Part shown: positions 9,497-17,886 of the stretch, one piece after another | Layout of the letters: every line of letters begins with the position of its first letter | Position numbering within the stretch: the stretch's first letter is position 1 | DNA from: Nocardiopsis mwathae | GTDB taxonomy: Bacteria; Actinomycetota; Actinomycetes; Streptosporangiales; Streptosporangiaceae | Direction: 5' to 3' | Assembly (NCBI RefSeq): GCF_014201195.1 | Contig: NZ_JACHDS010000001.1 | Location: 186,001 to 250,000, forward strand | DNA: 64,000 bases | Made by a program: the position numbers and the translations under genes | The notes under the pieces: generated by a model | Databases searched by the model: none | What the model saw: only the letters and a program-made list of their open reading frames with translations | What the model was told of the DNA's origin: nothing

Positions 9497-9526
9497 AACG
9501 TAAGCCGCGGATCCAGGGGCCGTCAA
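9497..9526 (-). promoter_or_regulatory. sigma-70-like promoter of the chitinase gene
   Basis: Reading leftward, TTGACG (9521-9526) is followed after 18 bases by TACGTT (9497-9502). Both hexamers fit vegetative actinobacterial promoters. The region around 9520-9570 is locally AT-rich. Transcription would begin near 9490, giving a leader of roughly 135 bases. Confidence 0.5.
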
Positions 9527-9664
9527 TGGAATCGTAAAGAAAGTTTGCAGTAAAGTCGTGAACTATTGATCCGTCACCCACGTGTCCCGAAAAGTGCCGA
9601 ATGCACACCGCTAGAGCGGCGCACCCGGCCCAAGGGGCCGCACCCCCTGGCTCCGAGGTCCGCT

Positions 9665-9728
9665 GGGCGGCCTTGGCCGCGGTCTCCCGCGGGATGTTCG
9701 GTGGAAGAAGCGGCACCGAGGCGGCAGG
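9665..9728 (+). repeat. dispersed ~65-bp repeat, copy 1
   Basis: This segment has a near copy in inverted orientation at 63830-63894. The two share 27 consecutive identical bases (9680-9706 here), then after one mismatch a further 12 identical bases, with looser similarity on both sides. The core contains the palindrome CCCGCGGG. It lies in non-coding DNA between the chitinase promoter and the fbiB terminator. It is likely a family of small intergenic repeats; no transposase is nearby. Confidence 0.7.
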
Positions 9729-9738
9729 CGCCTCCGGA

Positions 9739-9770
9739 CGTCTCGGGACGCCCTGAGGCGCCCCGAGACG
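9739..9770 (-). terminator. hairpin terminator of the fbiAB operon
   Basis: Two 14-base arms (CGTCTCGGGACGCC and GGCGCCCCGAGACG) pair with a single mismatch around a 4-base loop, six bases beyond the fbiB stop codon. Confidence 0.6.
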
Positions 9771-9776
9771 ACGGGA

Positions 9777-11057
9777 TCAGCGGACCTCGATGAACGCCTC
9801 CGGGTCCCGGGGCGGGCGCTCCTCGGGCGGGGCCGCGGCGTGGCCGACGGCGACCGCGCCCATCGGCTGCCACTCCTGCGGCAGCTCCAGGACCTCGCGG
9901 ACCACGTCCGGGCAGAACATCGTCGAGGAGATCCACGCCGACCCCAGGCCCTCCATGGCCAGGCCCACGAGCAGGTTCTGCACGCCGGCGCCCATCGCCA
10001 CCAGGAACATGGAGCGCTCGGCGTCCGCCCGGCGCGCGTCCGGGTAGGGGTGCGCGCCGTCGGCCACCAGGCACGGAACCACCAGGTAGGGCGCGTTGCG
10101 CAGCACGTCGCCGCGGCGCAGCCGCTTGGTGATGGACTCCTCGGTGAAGCCGTCGCCCCGCAGGTCGGCGGTCCACGCGTCGCGCATCTCGTCCAACAGG
10201 CGCTTCTTCGTCGCCGCCGACTCCACCAGGACGAACCGCCACGGGGTGGTGTGGTGCGGGGCGGGGGCGGTGATCGCCGCCGACACCGCCCTGCGCACCG
10301 CCGCAGGGTCGACCGGCGCGTCGGTGAACTCCCGGATCGTCCTGCGTGCCGGCACCACATCGCGGGACCCGTACCGGAACAGGTCCTCGTCGGCGGGGCG
10401 GACCAGCGCTGCGGCGCCCGCTCCGTCGGCCTCGGTCACCCGGTGCTCCAGGCCGCGCACCACCGCCACCGGGATCCCGTTCGACTTGCCCTTGACCAGC
10501 TCGGCCGCTGCCGCGATCTCGTCCGCGACGGCGTTGACGGTGGCGTCCAGCACGTTGCCGTGCGTGTCGCTCGACCCCCGCAGGTCGTCCAGGGCGTCGA
10601 TGCCGGCGGCGCCGATGGCGACGTCGGTCTGCCCGGAGCGCCACGGGCGGCCGAAGGTGTCGGTGATGAGGACCGCGATCCGCACGCCGAACCGCTCCTG
10701 CAGCGCGGCGCGCAGCCGACGCGCCGATGCGTCGGGGTCCTCGGGCAGCAGCAGTACGTATCCGGGTTCCACGTTGGAGGCGTCCACTCCGGCCGCGGCG
10801 GCGACCAGGCCGCTGCGCATCTGCACGATGCGGGTGGCGCCCTTGCGCGCCACCACCCGGACCGTCTCGGCGTCGATGGCCGTCTCGCGGTCCATACGGT
10901 GCACGCGGCCCTCGGCCTTGCTGACGATCTTGGACGTCACGGCGAGGATGTCGCCGTCGCGCGGCTCGACGGCCGCGGCGACGATTTCGGCCAGGTCGTC
11001 GCCGGGGCGGATCTCGGGGAGTCCGGTGACCCCGTGGACGTGCAGGTCTCTCGTCAT
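9777..11057 (-). CDS. fbiB: FbiB, F420 gamma-glutamyl ligase fused to nitroreductase-like FMN domain
   Basis: A 426-residue two-domain protein. Residues about 1-245 are a CofE-type coenzyme F420-0:L-glutamate ligase ([17 protein letters not shown] near the start, [21 protein letters not shown] in the middle). Residues about 250-426 are a nitroreductase-like FMN domain ([41 protein letters not shown]). Actinobacterial FbiB both adds the glutamate tail and, through the C-terminal domain, reduces dehydro-F420-0. AAGGAGG is well placed upstream of ATG 11057. Its start overlaps the fbiA stop (ATGA), so the two are co-translated. A hairpin terminator follows directly. Confidence 0.96.
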   Translation of the reverse strand: MTRDLHVHGVTGLPEIRPGDDLAEIVAAAVEPRDGDILAVTSKIVSKAEGRVHRMDRETAIDAETVRVVARKGATRIVQMRSGLVAAAAGVDASNVEPGYVLLLPEDPDASARRLRAALQERFGVRIAVLITDTFGRPWRSGQTDVAIGAAGIDALDDLRGSSDTHGNVLDATVNAVADEIAAAAELVKGKSNGIPVAVVRGLEHRVTEADGAGAAALVRPADEDLFRYGSRDVVPARRTIREFTDAPVDPAAVRRAVSAAITAPAPHHTTPWRFVLVESAATKKRLLDEMRDAWTADLRGDGFTEESITKRLRRGDVLRNAPYLVVPCLVADGAHPYPDARRADAERSMFLVAMGAGVQNLLVGLAMEGLGSAWISSTMFCPDVVREVLELPQEWQPMGAVAVGHAAAPPEERPPRDPEAFIEVR

Positions 11058-12064
11058 GGGCGAGCCTCCTTCGCCGCAGTCCGGCCGCCGGTGTCGGAGG
11101 CGCGGTCCTTCAGTTCCACGGCCAGGTCCAGGGCGGCGCGGGCGAGTTCCCGGGTGGCCTCGGGGTCGCTCATGTAGAGGGGGCGGGAGCGGACCTCGAT
11201 GCCCTCGACACTCACCCCTTCGTCGGCCTCGTCCACCAGCCAGCCGTCCAGGAGCTCGGGCCCGTAGTGCTCGGCCACGGCCCGGGCACTGGTCTCCACG
11301 CCGATCGCGGTCAGGCATGCGTCGGCGTGCCCGCGCACAGGGGCGCCGCCGATGATGGGGGAGACCCCGACGACCGTCTTGGCGGCGACGGCGTCGCGGA
11401 TACCGGGGACGTTGAGGATGGTGCCGATGCTGACCACCGGGTTCGACGGCGGCAGCAGCACGGCGTCCGCCTCCGCGATCGCCTCCAGCACGCCCGGTGC
11501 CGGCGTGGCGTCGGCGGCTCCGGCCCCGATGATCTGCTCCGCGGGGATCGCGGCCCGGTGCCGCACCCACCACTCCTGGAAGTGGATGGCGCGGCGGCCC
11601 CCCTCGTCGTTGACGAGCACGTGCGTCTCGACGCGGTCATCGGTCATGGGCAGCAGCCGCACGCCCGGCTGCCAGCGGTCGCACAGGGCCGCGGTGATGG
11701 CGGAGAGAGGGTAGTCGGCCGCCATCATCTGCGCCCGCACGATGTGTGTGGCGAAGTCCCGGTCACCCAGGCCGAACCAGGTGGGCTGCATCCCGTAGGC
11801 GGCCAGCTCCTCCTTGACCGTGAAGGTCTCGTCGGCGCGACCCCAGCCCCGGGCCTCGTCGGCGCCGCCGCCGAGCGTGTACATCACGGTGTCCAGGTCC
11901 GGGCAGACCCGCAAGCCGAAAAGTGTGATGTCATCGCCCGTATTGCCAATGACCGTTATGGTCGAATCGTTCTCTGGGGCGTCCGCCCCGATTCCGAGCG
12001 CCGCTTTGAGGCCGCGCAGGAACCGCGCGCCTCCGACCCCGCCAGCCAGCACGACTATCCGCAT
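11054..12064 (-). CDS. fbiA: FbiA/CofD, phosphoenolpyruvyl/2-phospho-L-lactate transferase of F420 synthesis
   Basis: A 336-residue CofD-family transferase that joins the activated three-carbon phosphate unit to F0, giving (dehydro-)F420-0. The N-terminal motif [16 protein letters not shown] is diagnostic, followed by [21 protein letters not shown] and DRVETHVLV. The strand motif [14 protein letters not shown] and the segment [15 protein letters not shown] also match the family. The chosen ATG at 12064 is the one immediately before that motif. It heads the leftward fbiA-fbiB operon and diverges from the membrane protein gene at 12422. This order, next to whiB, is conserved in M. tuberculosis (Rv3261-Rv3262). 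Confidence 0.96.
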   Translation of the reverse strand: MRIVVLAGGVGGARFLRGLKAALGIGADAPENDSTITVIGNTGDDITLFGLRVCPDLDTVMYTLGGGADEARGWGRADETFTVKEELAAYGMQPTWFGLGDRDFATHIVRAQMMAADYPLSAITAALCDRWQPGVRLLPMTDDRVETHVLVNDEGGRRAIHFQEWWVRHRAAIPAEQIIGAGAADATPAPGVLEAIAEADAVLLPPSNPVVSIGTILNVPGIRDAVAAKTVVGVSPIIGGAPVRGHADACLTAIGVETSARAVAEHYGPELLDGWLVDEADEGVSVEGIEVRSRPLYMSDPEATRELARAALDLAVELKDRASDTGGRTAAKEARP

Positions 12065-12421
12065 GACCCCAAGTCTGGCAGGCTGTTGCGGTGTGTGCGC
12101 CGTGTGGCCCGCGTGTCCGCGGAGGCAGGTGGTGCACGTGCGCTTTCTGCCCGCCATCCGGCGGCGGGGCAGGTGGTGGGGCTTCCGGAGAGCGGATGTG
12201 CGCGGGGTGTTCCGTGCGGGTCCGGCTCGTACACCGGTCGGTCGGCGGGTCCGGAACCCACGTGATATCCCCCACGTCCGACCACCGTGCACGAACGCGA
12301 GGGACGCCGTGGGGCGGGCGCTCGACCGAGATTCGCGCGGCTCCGGCCGGATCCCTTGACGAACCGACGATATGCAAAGCTTCCCCCGACGCGACCGGGA
12401 AGCGGCAGAGGGGAACCTCTC
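12065..12421. other. divergent intergenic region fbiA / membrane protein
   Basis: A 357-base gap between divergent genes. It must hold both promoters. TTGACG occurs at 12356-12361, but no properly spaced -10 follows, and no repeat or RNA motif stands out. Upstream in-frame ATG 12287 for the rightward gene is possible but lacks a ribosome binding site. Confidence 0.35.
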
Positions 12422-13759
12422 TTGAACAACGAAGCAATCGACCGCCTGCGGGTGCCCGCTGCCTGGGTGCTCCTCGGCGCAGTGGCGGCGCAGGTGATCG
12501 CCGGACTGATCCACGTCTTCGGGGCCGAAGACACGCCTCGGTCGTTCGTCGCGAACGCAGGCGGCTACATGTTCGGGCCGGTGGTCATCGCCCTGCTGCT
12601 GGTGGCGGTGGTGTTGGTGGCCACCGCTCCCTACCGGACCTCCGTGAACTTCCCGATCGTGCTGACCGCGCTGATCCTCACCGGTTTCGCGGCGCTGATG
12701 GGCCTGGTCACTTTGGTGATGGGCTTCATCTTCGCCGGCGACGTGTCGGACATGGGCGTCGGCTTCAGCAACCTGTTCGCGGTCGGCGGGCAGCTCGCCA
12801 TCGTGTCCATCGCCGGGATCTACATGCTGAAGGTCTTCGGCGACCACAGCCTGGTGCCGCGCTCCGCCCCGCAGCAGGTGGGGCCGCAGCAGGCGTTCGC
12901 CCCGCAGACCGGTGCCCAGGCGGCGTTCGGCCAGCAGGGCTACGCCGCGGACGGCCAGCACGTCTACCAGCAGCAGGACTGGGCGGCCCCGCAGGGCGGT
13001 GGCTACGCCGACCCGAACCAGGGTGCCTACACCGATCAGGGGCAGGCGCAGGCCGCCTACGGCGACCAGTCCCAGCAGGCCTACGCCGACCCGGCCCAGA
13101 GCGGCTACGGGCAGAGCTGGCAGCAGGGCCAGAGCGGTGGCCAGGACGCCTACTACCCGCAGGGCGGGGCCCAGGACGGCTACGCCCAGCAGGCCTACCA
13201 GGCCGGCTACACCCAGACCGGCGGCCAGCAGGCCTACGGACACGAGTGGCAGTCCGCCGAGCAGCAGCAGGCGCAGGCCTACGGCACCGGTGCTCAGCAG
13301 GCGCAGGCCGGCTACGACACCCAGCAGGGCTATGACGCCTACGGGGCCCAGCAGGCGCCGGCCCTCGGCACCGGGGGTCAGCAGGCGCACTCCTACACGA
13401 GTGGGGCGCAGCAGGCCTATTCGGCCTACACGGCCGATTCCGGCCAGCAGGCCTACGGCGGCACCGCCGACCCGGCCCAGCAGGCCTACCCCACGGGTGC
13501 TCAGCAGGGCGACTACGGTTCGGCCTACGACCCCGCCGCCTACGCGGCCCAGCCGCAGGCCGATTCCGGCCAGCCCGCTCAGCACGGCGACCAGTACGCC
13601 TGGTACCAGCAGGCGGAGCAGCAGCAGGACACCGGGGCCGGGCAGTACGGGGCCGGTGCCACCTACGGCCAGCAGTACGGTTCCGACCAGCTGGGACAGC
13701 AGACATCCGAGTCCGGGGACGGCCAGCAGAACTGGTACCGGGACGACGACCGGCGCTGA
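12422..13759 (+). CDS. four-TM membrane protein with long Gln/Tyr/Ala/Gly-rich disordered tail
   Basis: A 445-residue protein with two very different halves. The first ~145 residues hold four hydrophobic helices (VPAAWVLLGAVAAQVIAGL, VVIALLLVAVVLVATA, VLTALILTGFAALMGLV, LAIVSIAGIYMLKVF). The remaining ~300 residues are low complexity: dozens of QQA, QQAY, GYAD and GQAQ units, almost no hydrophobic or charged clusters, with regularly spaced tyrosines. This composition resembles prion-like or phase-separating domains. The TTG start at 12422 is preferred because GAGGGGA sits 7 bases before it and the frame upstream is poor. I do not recognise a family function. It lies between fbiA and whiB, a place where developmental or envelope genes are common. 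Confidence 0.75.
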   Translation: MNNEAIDRLRVPAAWVLLGAVAAQVIAGLIHVFGAEDTPRSFVANAGGYMFGPVVIALLLVAVVLVATAPYRTSVNFPIVLTALILTGFAALMGLVTLVMGFIFAGDVSDMGVGFSNLFAVGGQLAIVSIAGIYMLKVFGDHSLVPRSAPQQVGPQQAFAPQTGAQAAFGQQGYAADGQHVYQQQDWAAPQGGGYADPNQGAYTDQGQAQAAYGDQSQQAYADPAQSGYGQSWQQGQSGGQDAYYPQGGAQDGYAQQAYQAGYTQTGGQQAYGHEWQSAEQQQAQAYGTGAQQAQAGYDTQQGYDAYGAQQAPALGTGGQQAHSYTSGAQQAYSAYTADSGQQAYGGTADPAQQAYPTGAQQGDYGSAYDPAAYAAQPQADSGQPAQHGDQYAWYQQAEQQQDTGAGQYGAGATYGQQYGSDQLGQQTSESGDGQQNWYRDDDRR

Positions 13760-13830
13760 CTCCGCGGCCCTCGCGGGAGATACCCCGGGAAACCCGGACG
13801 ACCCGGTCCGCCCAGGACTACACGCCCAAA

Positions 13831-13911
13831 TTGCGTGGTAATCCGCTGAACCGACAGCGGCGTGCGGCCGTTGGCCGTTCGTTACATGATATTCAGTGGA
13901 TTACCACGCAA
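13831..13911. promoter_or_regulatory. 20-bp inverted repeat upstream of whiB promoter
   Basis: TTGCGTGGTAATCCGCTGAA at 13831-13850 is matched on the other strand at 13892-13911 with 19 of 20 identities, 41 bases apart. The right arm ends five bases before the -35 box of whiB. Paired sites of this length and placement suggest a looping activator or repressor, or a phased pair of operator sites. Confidence 0.6.
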
Positions 13912-13916
13912 CGCGC

Positions 13917-13946
13917 TTGACGTATAGCGAGGCGCGCGCGTGTAAT
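13917..13946 (+). promoter_or_regulatory. sigma-70-like promoter of whiB
   Basis: TTGACG (13917-13922) and TGTAAT (13941-13946) are separated by 18 bases. A leader of about 65 bases follows, containing a hairpin (ACCCTCCC 13963-13970 with GGGAGGGT 13982-13989) and the AGGAGG ribosome binding site at 14007-14012. Confidence 0.6.
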
Positions 13947-14017
13947 TTCAAGGTGTGATTCCACCCTCCCGGGGGTCGAATGGGAGGGTACATCTAGGGG
14001 GGCAATAGGAGGTGCGC

Positions 14018-14305
14018 ATGAGCGAGGTCATCCCGCTGGCGCACGGCGCAGATGATGATCTGGGCTGGCAGGAACGCGCCTTGTGTGCGCAGACCGATCC
14101 CGAGGCGTTCTTCCCCGAGAAGGGCGGCTCGACACGGGAGGCGAAGAAGGTCTGCCACTCCTGCGAGGTGCGGGCGGAGTGCCTGGAATACGCGCTGGAG
14201 CACGATGAGCGCTTCGGCATCTGGGGGGGACTCTCCGAGCGCGAACGTCGTCGGTTGAAGAAAGCCGCCGGTCAGGATTTCGATTTCCTGGCTGACCTTC
14301 TGTAA
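14018..14305 (+). CDS. whiB: WhiB-family 4Fe-4S transcription regulator (WhiB2/WhmD type)
   Basis: A 95-residue WhiB protein. Four cysteines (23, 46, 49, 55) form the C-x22-C-x2-C-x5-C cluster-binding set. They are followed by the G(V/I)WGG turn (FGIWGGLSE) and a basic DNA-contact tail (RERRRLKK). ATG 14018 is chosen over GTG 14012 because AGGAGG ends five bases upstream. The neighbourhood (fbiA/fbiB on one side, metallopeptidase-like gene, DUF3499 and manB on the other) matches the WhiB2 locus of mycobacteria, where the protein controls septation and cell division. It is monocistronic: own promoter, strong terminator directly behind. Confidence 0.95.
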   Translation: MSEVIPLAHGADDDLGWQERALCAQTDPEAFFPEKGGSTREAKKVCHSCEVRAECLEYALEHDERFGIWGGLSERERRRLKKAAGQDFDFLADLL

Positions 14306-14323
14306 CCGGCCGACCGCCGTCGG

Positions 14324-14364
14324 GCGTGTGCCCCGGGTCTTTTGCCCGGGGCACACGCTTTTTT
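14324..14364 (+). terminator. intrinsic terminator of whiB
   Basis: A perfect 14-bp stem (GCGTGTGCCCCGGG with its complement) around a 7-base loop is followed by six T residues. This is the clearest classical rho-independent terminator in the window. Confidence 0.9.
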
Positions 14365-14631
14365 CGTGCTTGCTTTGCCCGGGTTTCCCCGGGCTCGTGC
14401 GCGGACGGCCGGGGTGCCTGTGGCCCACGGGGGCGATGCGCTCCGTGGTGGCGCTGTGACCAGTGGTGTTTCACGCGCCGTCGCCGACGGTATCGGGGAT
14501 ACCGGGCAACCGCCCCCGACCAGCGCGCATGTGGCGTATGGTGATCAGCCGATAGGGTCCGACCGTAAACGGTCGATTCGTCCCTCCCATCGACAACCGC
14601 CGCCACCGAAACCCGAGAGCGAACCCCAGCC

Positions 14632-17600
14632 GTGCCACCCCTGGACCCCGCTCGCCACATCGTCACGGCCGTCATCGTCACCCATGACGGAGACCGCTGG
14701 TTGCCGGAGACGCTGGAGTCCGTCCGCGAGCAGTCGCGACCGGTGCAGCGCGTCGTCGGAGTCGACACCGGCAGCCGCGACGACAGCGGCCGGATCCTCG
14801 CCGAGTTCATCGCCGCCGACGCGATCACCACCCTGCCCCGCGACACCGGCTACGGTGACGCCGTGCGCGCGGGCCTGCGGCTGCCCCGCGCCCGAGCCGA
14901 GTTCCCCGGCGCAGCGCCGGACGCCACCGAGTGGATCTGGCTCATCCACGACGACTGCACGCCCGAGCCCGACGCGCTGCACCACCTCCTCCTCGCCGCC
15001 GGCGACAACCCCCGCGCGGTGGTGCTGGGCCCCAAGCTCCGCGACTGGTTCGACCGGCGCCTGCTGGTCGAGGTCGGCGTGACCATCGACGGCGCCGGCC
15101 GCCGGGAGACCGGCCTGGAGCCGCGCGAGTTCGACCACGGGCAGCACGACGGGACCCGCCAGGTCCTGGCCGTCTCCAGCGCGGGGATGCTGGTCCGCCG
15201 CGACGTGTGGGACGAACTCGACGGCTTCGACCGCGGCCTGCCGCTGTTCCGCGACGACATCGACTTCTGCTGGCGTGTCGGCGGCGCCGGGCACCGCGTC
15301 CTCATCGTCACCGACGCCGTGGCCTACCACGCCGAGGCGGCGGCGCGCCGCCGCCGCACCATCGACGCCAGCGGCGGCCACCCGCGCCGGATCGACCGCC
15401 GCAACGCCCTGTTCGTGCTACTGGCGAACCTGCCCTTCGGCGGCATGGTCGGGGCGCTGCTGCGCAACACCGTCGGCTCGCTCCTGCGCGTGCTCATGTA
15501 CGTCATCGCCAAGCAGCCGGCCAACGCCTTCGACGAGGCGGCGGCGATCGCATCGGTCTACTTCAGCCCCCGGCGCCTGGCCCGCGCCCGCTTTCGGCGG
15601 CGGCGCAACCGACGCCGCACCTACAGCGCGATCGCGCCGTTCCTCGCCCGCGGCGTGGCCATGCGGCGGCTCACCGAGATGGCCGTCAACGTCATGACGG
15701 GCTCCACGGCGCTGGACACCGCCGGGCGGCACCAGGCGGTCGTCGCCCCGCCGGAGCGCGCCGAGGACGACGACGATCCGCTGCGCGACGACCAGAGCGT
15801 GCTGCGCCGGTTCATCACCCACCCGGGCGTGCTGCTGATCGTGGCGCTGACCGCGGTGACGCTGGTGGCCGAGCGGTCCCTGCTGGCCGGGGACCACCTC
15901 GCCGGAGGCGCGCTCGCCCCCGTGGCCGGCGGCGCCTCCGACCTGTGGGTGCTGTACCTGGCGAGCATGCACGACGTCGGCATCGGCTCGGGCGCACCGG
16001 CCCCGCCCTACGTCGGGCTGCTCGCCCTGTTCTCCACGCTGACCCTGGGCGACCCGCGCACCGCCGTCACCGTCGTCCTGCTCGGCTGCGTCCCGCTGGC
16101 GGGCTTCACCGCCTACCGGCTGGCCCGGCGGGTGCTGCACTTCCGCCCCGCGCAGCTGTGGATGGCCGGGTCCTACGCCCTGCTGCCGATGGCCACCGGC
16201 GCCGTCGCGCAGGGGCGGCTGGGGACGGCGCTCGTGCACGCCCTGTTCCCGGTGCTGGGCATCCTGCTGATCCAGGTGCTGACCCTGCCCGGGCGCCGCT
16301 CGCGGCGGGCGGCCTGGGCGCTGGGCCTGTTCCTGTCGATCGCCACCGCGTTCGTCCCGCTGGTCTGGCTGCTCTCCCTGGTCACCGGCGCGGTCGTGCT
16401 CGCGGCGTTCGGACACCTGGGGCGCAGCCTCTACGTCAGCGTCGGTATCGCGCTGGCCACCCCCCTGGTGTTGCTCCTGCCATGGTCGTGGGAGCTGCTC
16501 ACCACCCCCTCGATGTGGCTGTTGGAGGCCGGTCTGCACCGGCCCGAGCTGTCGGCTCCGCCCGCGACCCCCGAGGCGCTGCTCATGCTGTCGCCCGGCG
16601 GCCCCGGCAACCCGCCGATCTGGGTCACCGGAGGCTTCATCGCCGCCGCGCTGTGCGCGCTGCTGCTGCTCCGCAGCCGGATGGTGGTCGCGGTCGGCTG
16701 GAGCATGGCCCTGGTCGGCATCCTCGTGGCGATCCTCATCAGCCGCATCGTCGTCGAGGCTCCCTACGGTGGCCCCGCCGCCCCCGCGTGGCCGGGTGTC
16801 GCCCTGGCGTTCGCCGCGACGGCGATGCTGCTGTCGGCCGCGACCGCCGCGCAATCCTTCGACGGGATGTGGAAGGCGGGCGGGCGCAGTCGCCTGTTCG
16901 CCTCCGGTGTGGCCGCGCTCGCCGTGACCACCCCGCTGTCCGCGGCGGCCGTGTGGATGCTCGGTGGAGTGGAGGGACTGGACGCCGACGCCCCGCGGAT
17001 GGTCCCGGGGCTGCTCGGCGCGGTCAGCGACGACGGCACCCAACCGCGCGCGCTCGTCGTCAACCCGACCGAGGACGGCGCGGTGCGCTACAGCGTGCTG
17101 CGCGGCCGCGAACCGCGCGTGGGCGAGGAGCAGATCCCCGCCGACCCCGGACCCGGCGCCGTGCTGGACCGGGCCGTGGCCGGGCTGGCCGCGGGACGGG
17201 GCGGCGACGAGGCCGACGTGCTCGCCGGCCTCGGCATCGGCTACGTGGTGGTGCCGCGGCCGGAGGTCGGCAGCGCGGCCGACGTCACCGTGGTCGACAC
17301 CATGGACGGCACCCCGGGGCTGGCGCGGCTGCAGCTGACCGAAGACTTCGCCATGTGGCGGGTGGACCGCCCGGCCGGGCGGGTGCAGGTGCTCGGTGAG
17401 GGCGAACCGGTGGTGCTGCGGGCCGACGCCGGCGAGCCGGTGGCGGTCGATGTCCCCGAGGGCGAGCCGGATCGCACCCTGCTGCTGGCCGAGCCCGCCG
17501 ACGGCCGGTGGAGTGCCCGGCTCGACGACGGCACCGAGCTCACGCCTGCGGAGGCCGACAACGGTATGCAGGCCTTCGAGCTGCCCGCCGCCGGCGGACG

Positions 17601-17886
17601 GGTCGAGATCGCCCGCAGCGACGTGCTGCGGCTGACCTGGCTGCTGGTGCAGGGGGCACTGCTGGCCGTGGTCGTGGTGTTCGCCCTGCCCGGTGTGCGC
17701 ACCGAGGAGGACATCCGCGCGCAGGCCGCGACACCCGCGCCGCGCCCCCGCCGACCCGCCCGGCCGCGCTCGCGCTCCAGGAGCCGGAGCGGCGGGCACG
17801 GGACCGGCCGCGGCGGCGCGGGCGGCGGCAGGCGCGGCCGACGCGGCCGCGGCCTGAAGCGGGAGCAGAAGGGGGAAGCCCGGTGA
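14632..17886 (+). CDS. large membrane-embedded GT2 glycosyltransferase
   Basis: A 1084-residue protein. Residues about 8-250 are a GT2 (GT-A fold) catalytic domain: VTAVIVTHDGDRWLPETLES at the start, the acidic metal site in WLIHDDCTPEPDA, and FRDDIDFCWR, typical of rhamnosyl/galactofuranosyl-type enzymes. From about residue 395 to 780 follow many transmembrane helices, then an extracytoplasmic beta-rich region, a final helix near residue 1001 (LLVQGALLAVVVVFALPGV) and a very basic Arg/Ser/Gly tail. It probably builds a surface polysaccharide and may also move or hold it at the membrane. The GTG start has only a weak ribosome site. Its stop overlaps the start of the DUF5719 gene (GTGA), so the two products likely work together. 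Confidence 0.85.
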   Translation: MPPLDPARHIVTAVIVTHDGDRWLPETLESVREQSRPVQRVVGVDTGSRDDSGRILAEFIAADAITTLPRDTGYGDAVRAGLRLPRARAEFPGAAPDATEWIWLIHDDCTPEPDALHHLLLAAGDNPRAVVLGPKLRDWFDRRLLVEVGVTIDGAGRRETGLEPREFDHGQHDGTRQVLAVSSAGMLVRRDVWDELDGFDRGLPLFRDDIDFCWRVGGAGHRVLIVTDAVAYHAEAAARRRRTIDASGGHPRRIDRRNALFVLLANLPFGGMVGALLRNTVGSLLRVLMYVIAKQPANAFDEAAAIASVYFSPRRLARARFRRRRNRRRTYSAIAPFLARGVAMRRLTEMAVNVMTGSTALDTAGRHQAVVAPPERAEDDDDPLRDDQSVLRRFITHPGVLLIVALTAVTLVAERSLLAGDHLAGGALAPVAGGASDLWVLYLASMHDVGIGSGAPAPPYVGLLALFSTLTLGDPRTAVTVVLLGCVPLAGFTAYRLARRVLHFRPAQLWMAGSYALLPMATGAVAQGRLGTALVHALFPVLGILLIQVLTLPGRRSRRAAWALGLFLSIATAFVPLVWLLSLVTGAVVLAAFGHLGRSLYVSVGIALATPLVLLLPWSWELLTTPSMWLLEAGLHRPELSAPPATPEALLMLSPGGPGNPPIWVTGGFIAAALCALLLLRSRMVVAVGWSMALVGILVAILISRIVVEAPYGGPAAPAWPGVALAFAATAMLLSAATAAQSFDGMWKAGGRSRLFASGVAALAVTTPLSAAAVWMLGGVEGLDADAPRMVPGLLGAVSDDGTQPRALVVNPTEDGAVRYSVLRGREPRVGEEQIPADPGPGAVLDRAVAGLAAGRGGDEADVLAGLGIGYVVVPRPEVGSAADVTVVDTMDGTPGLARLQLTEDFAMWRVDRPAGRVQVLGEGEPVVLRADAGEPVAVDVPEGEPDRTLLLAEPADGRWSARLDDGTELTPAEADNGMQAFELPAAGGRVEIARSDVLRLTWLLVQGALLAVVVVFALPGVRTEEDIRAQAATPAPRPRRPARPRSRSRSRSGGHGTGRGGAGGGRRGRRGRGLKREQKGEAR

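Noticed and set aside
12850-13750. DNA tandem repeat array in the Gln/Tyr-rich gene
   Set aside because: Units vary in length and sequence; it is protein-level low complexity rather than a true DNA tandem repeat.
14018-14305. GTG 14012 as whiB start
   Set aside because: It lies inside the AGGAGG ribosome site; ATG 14018 has ideal spacing.
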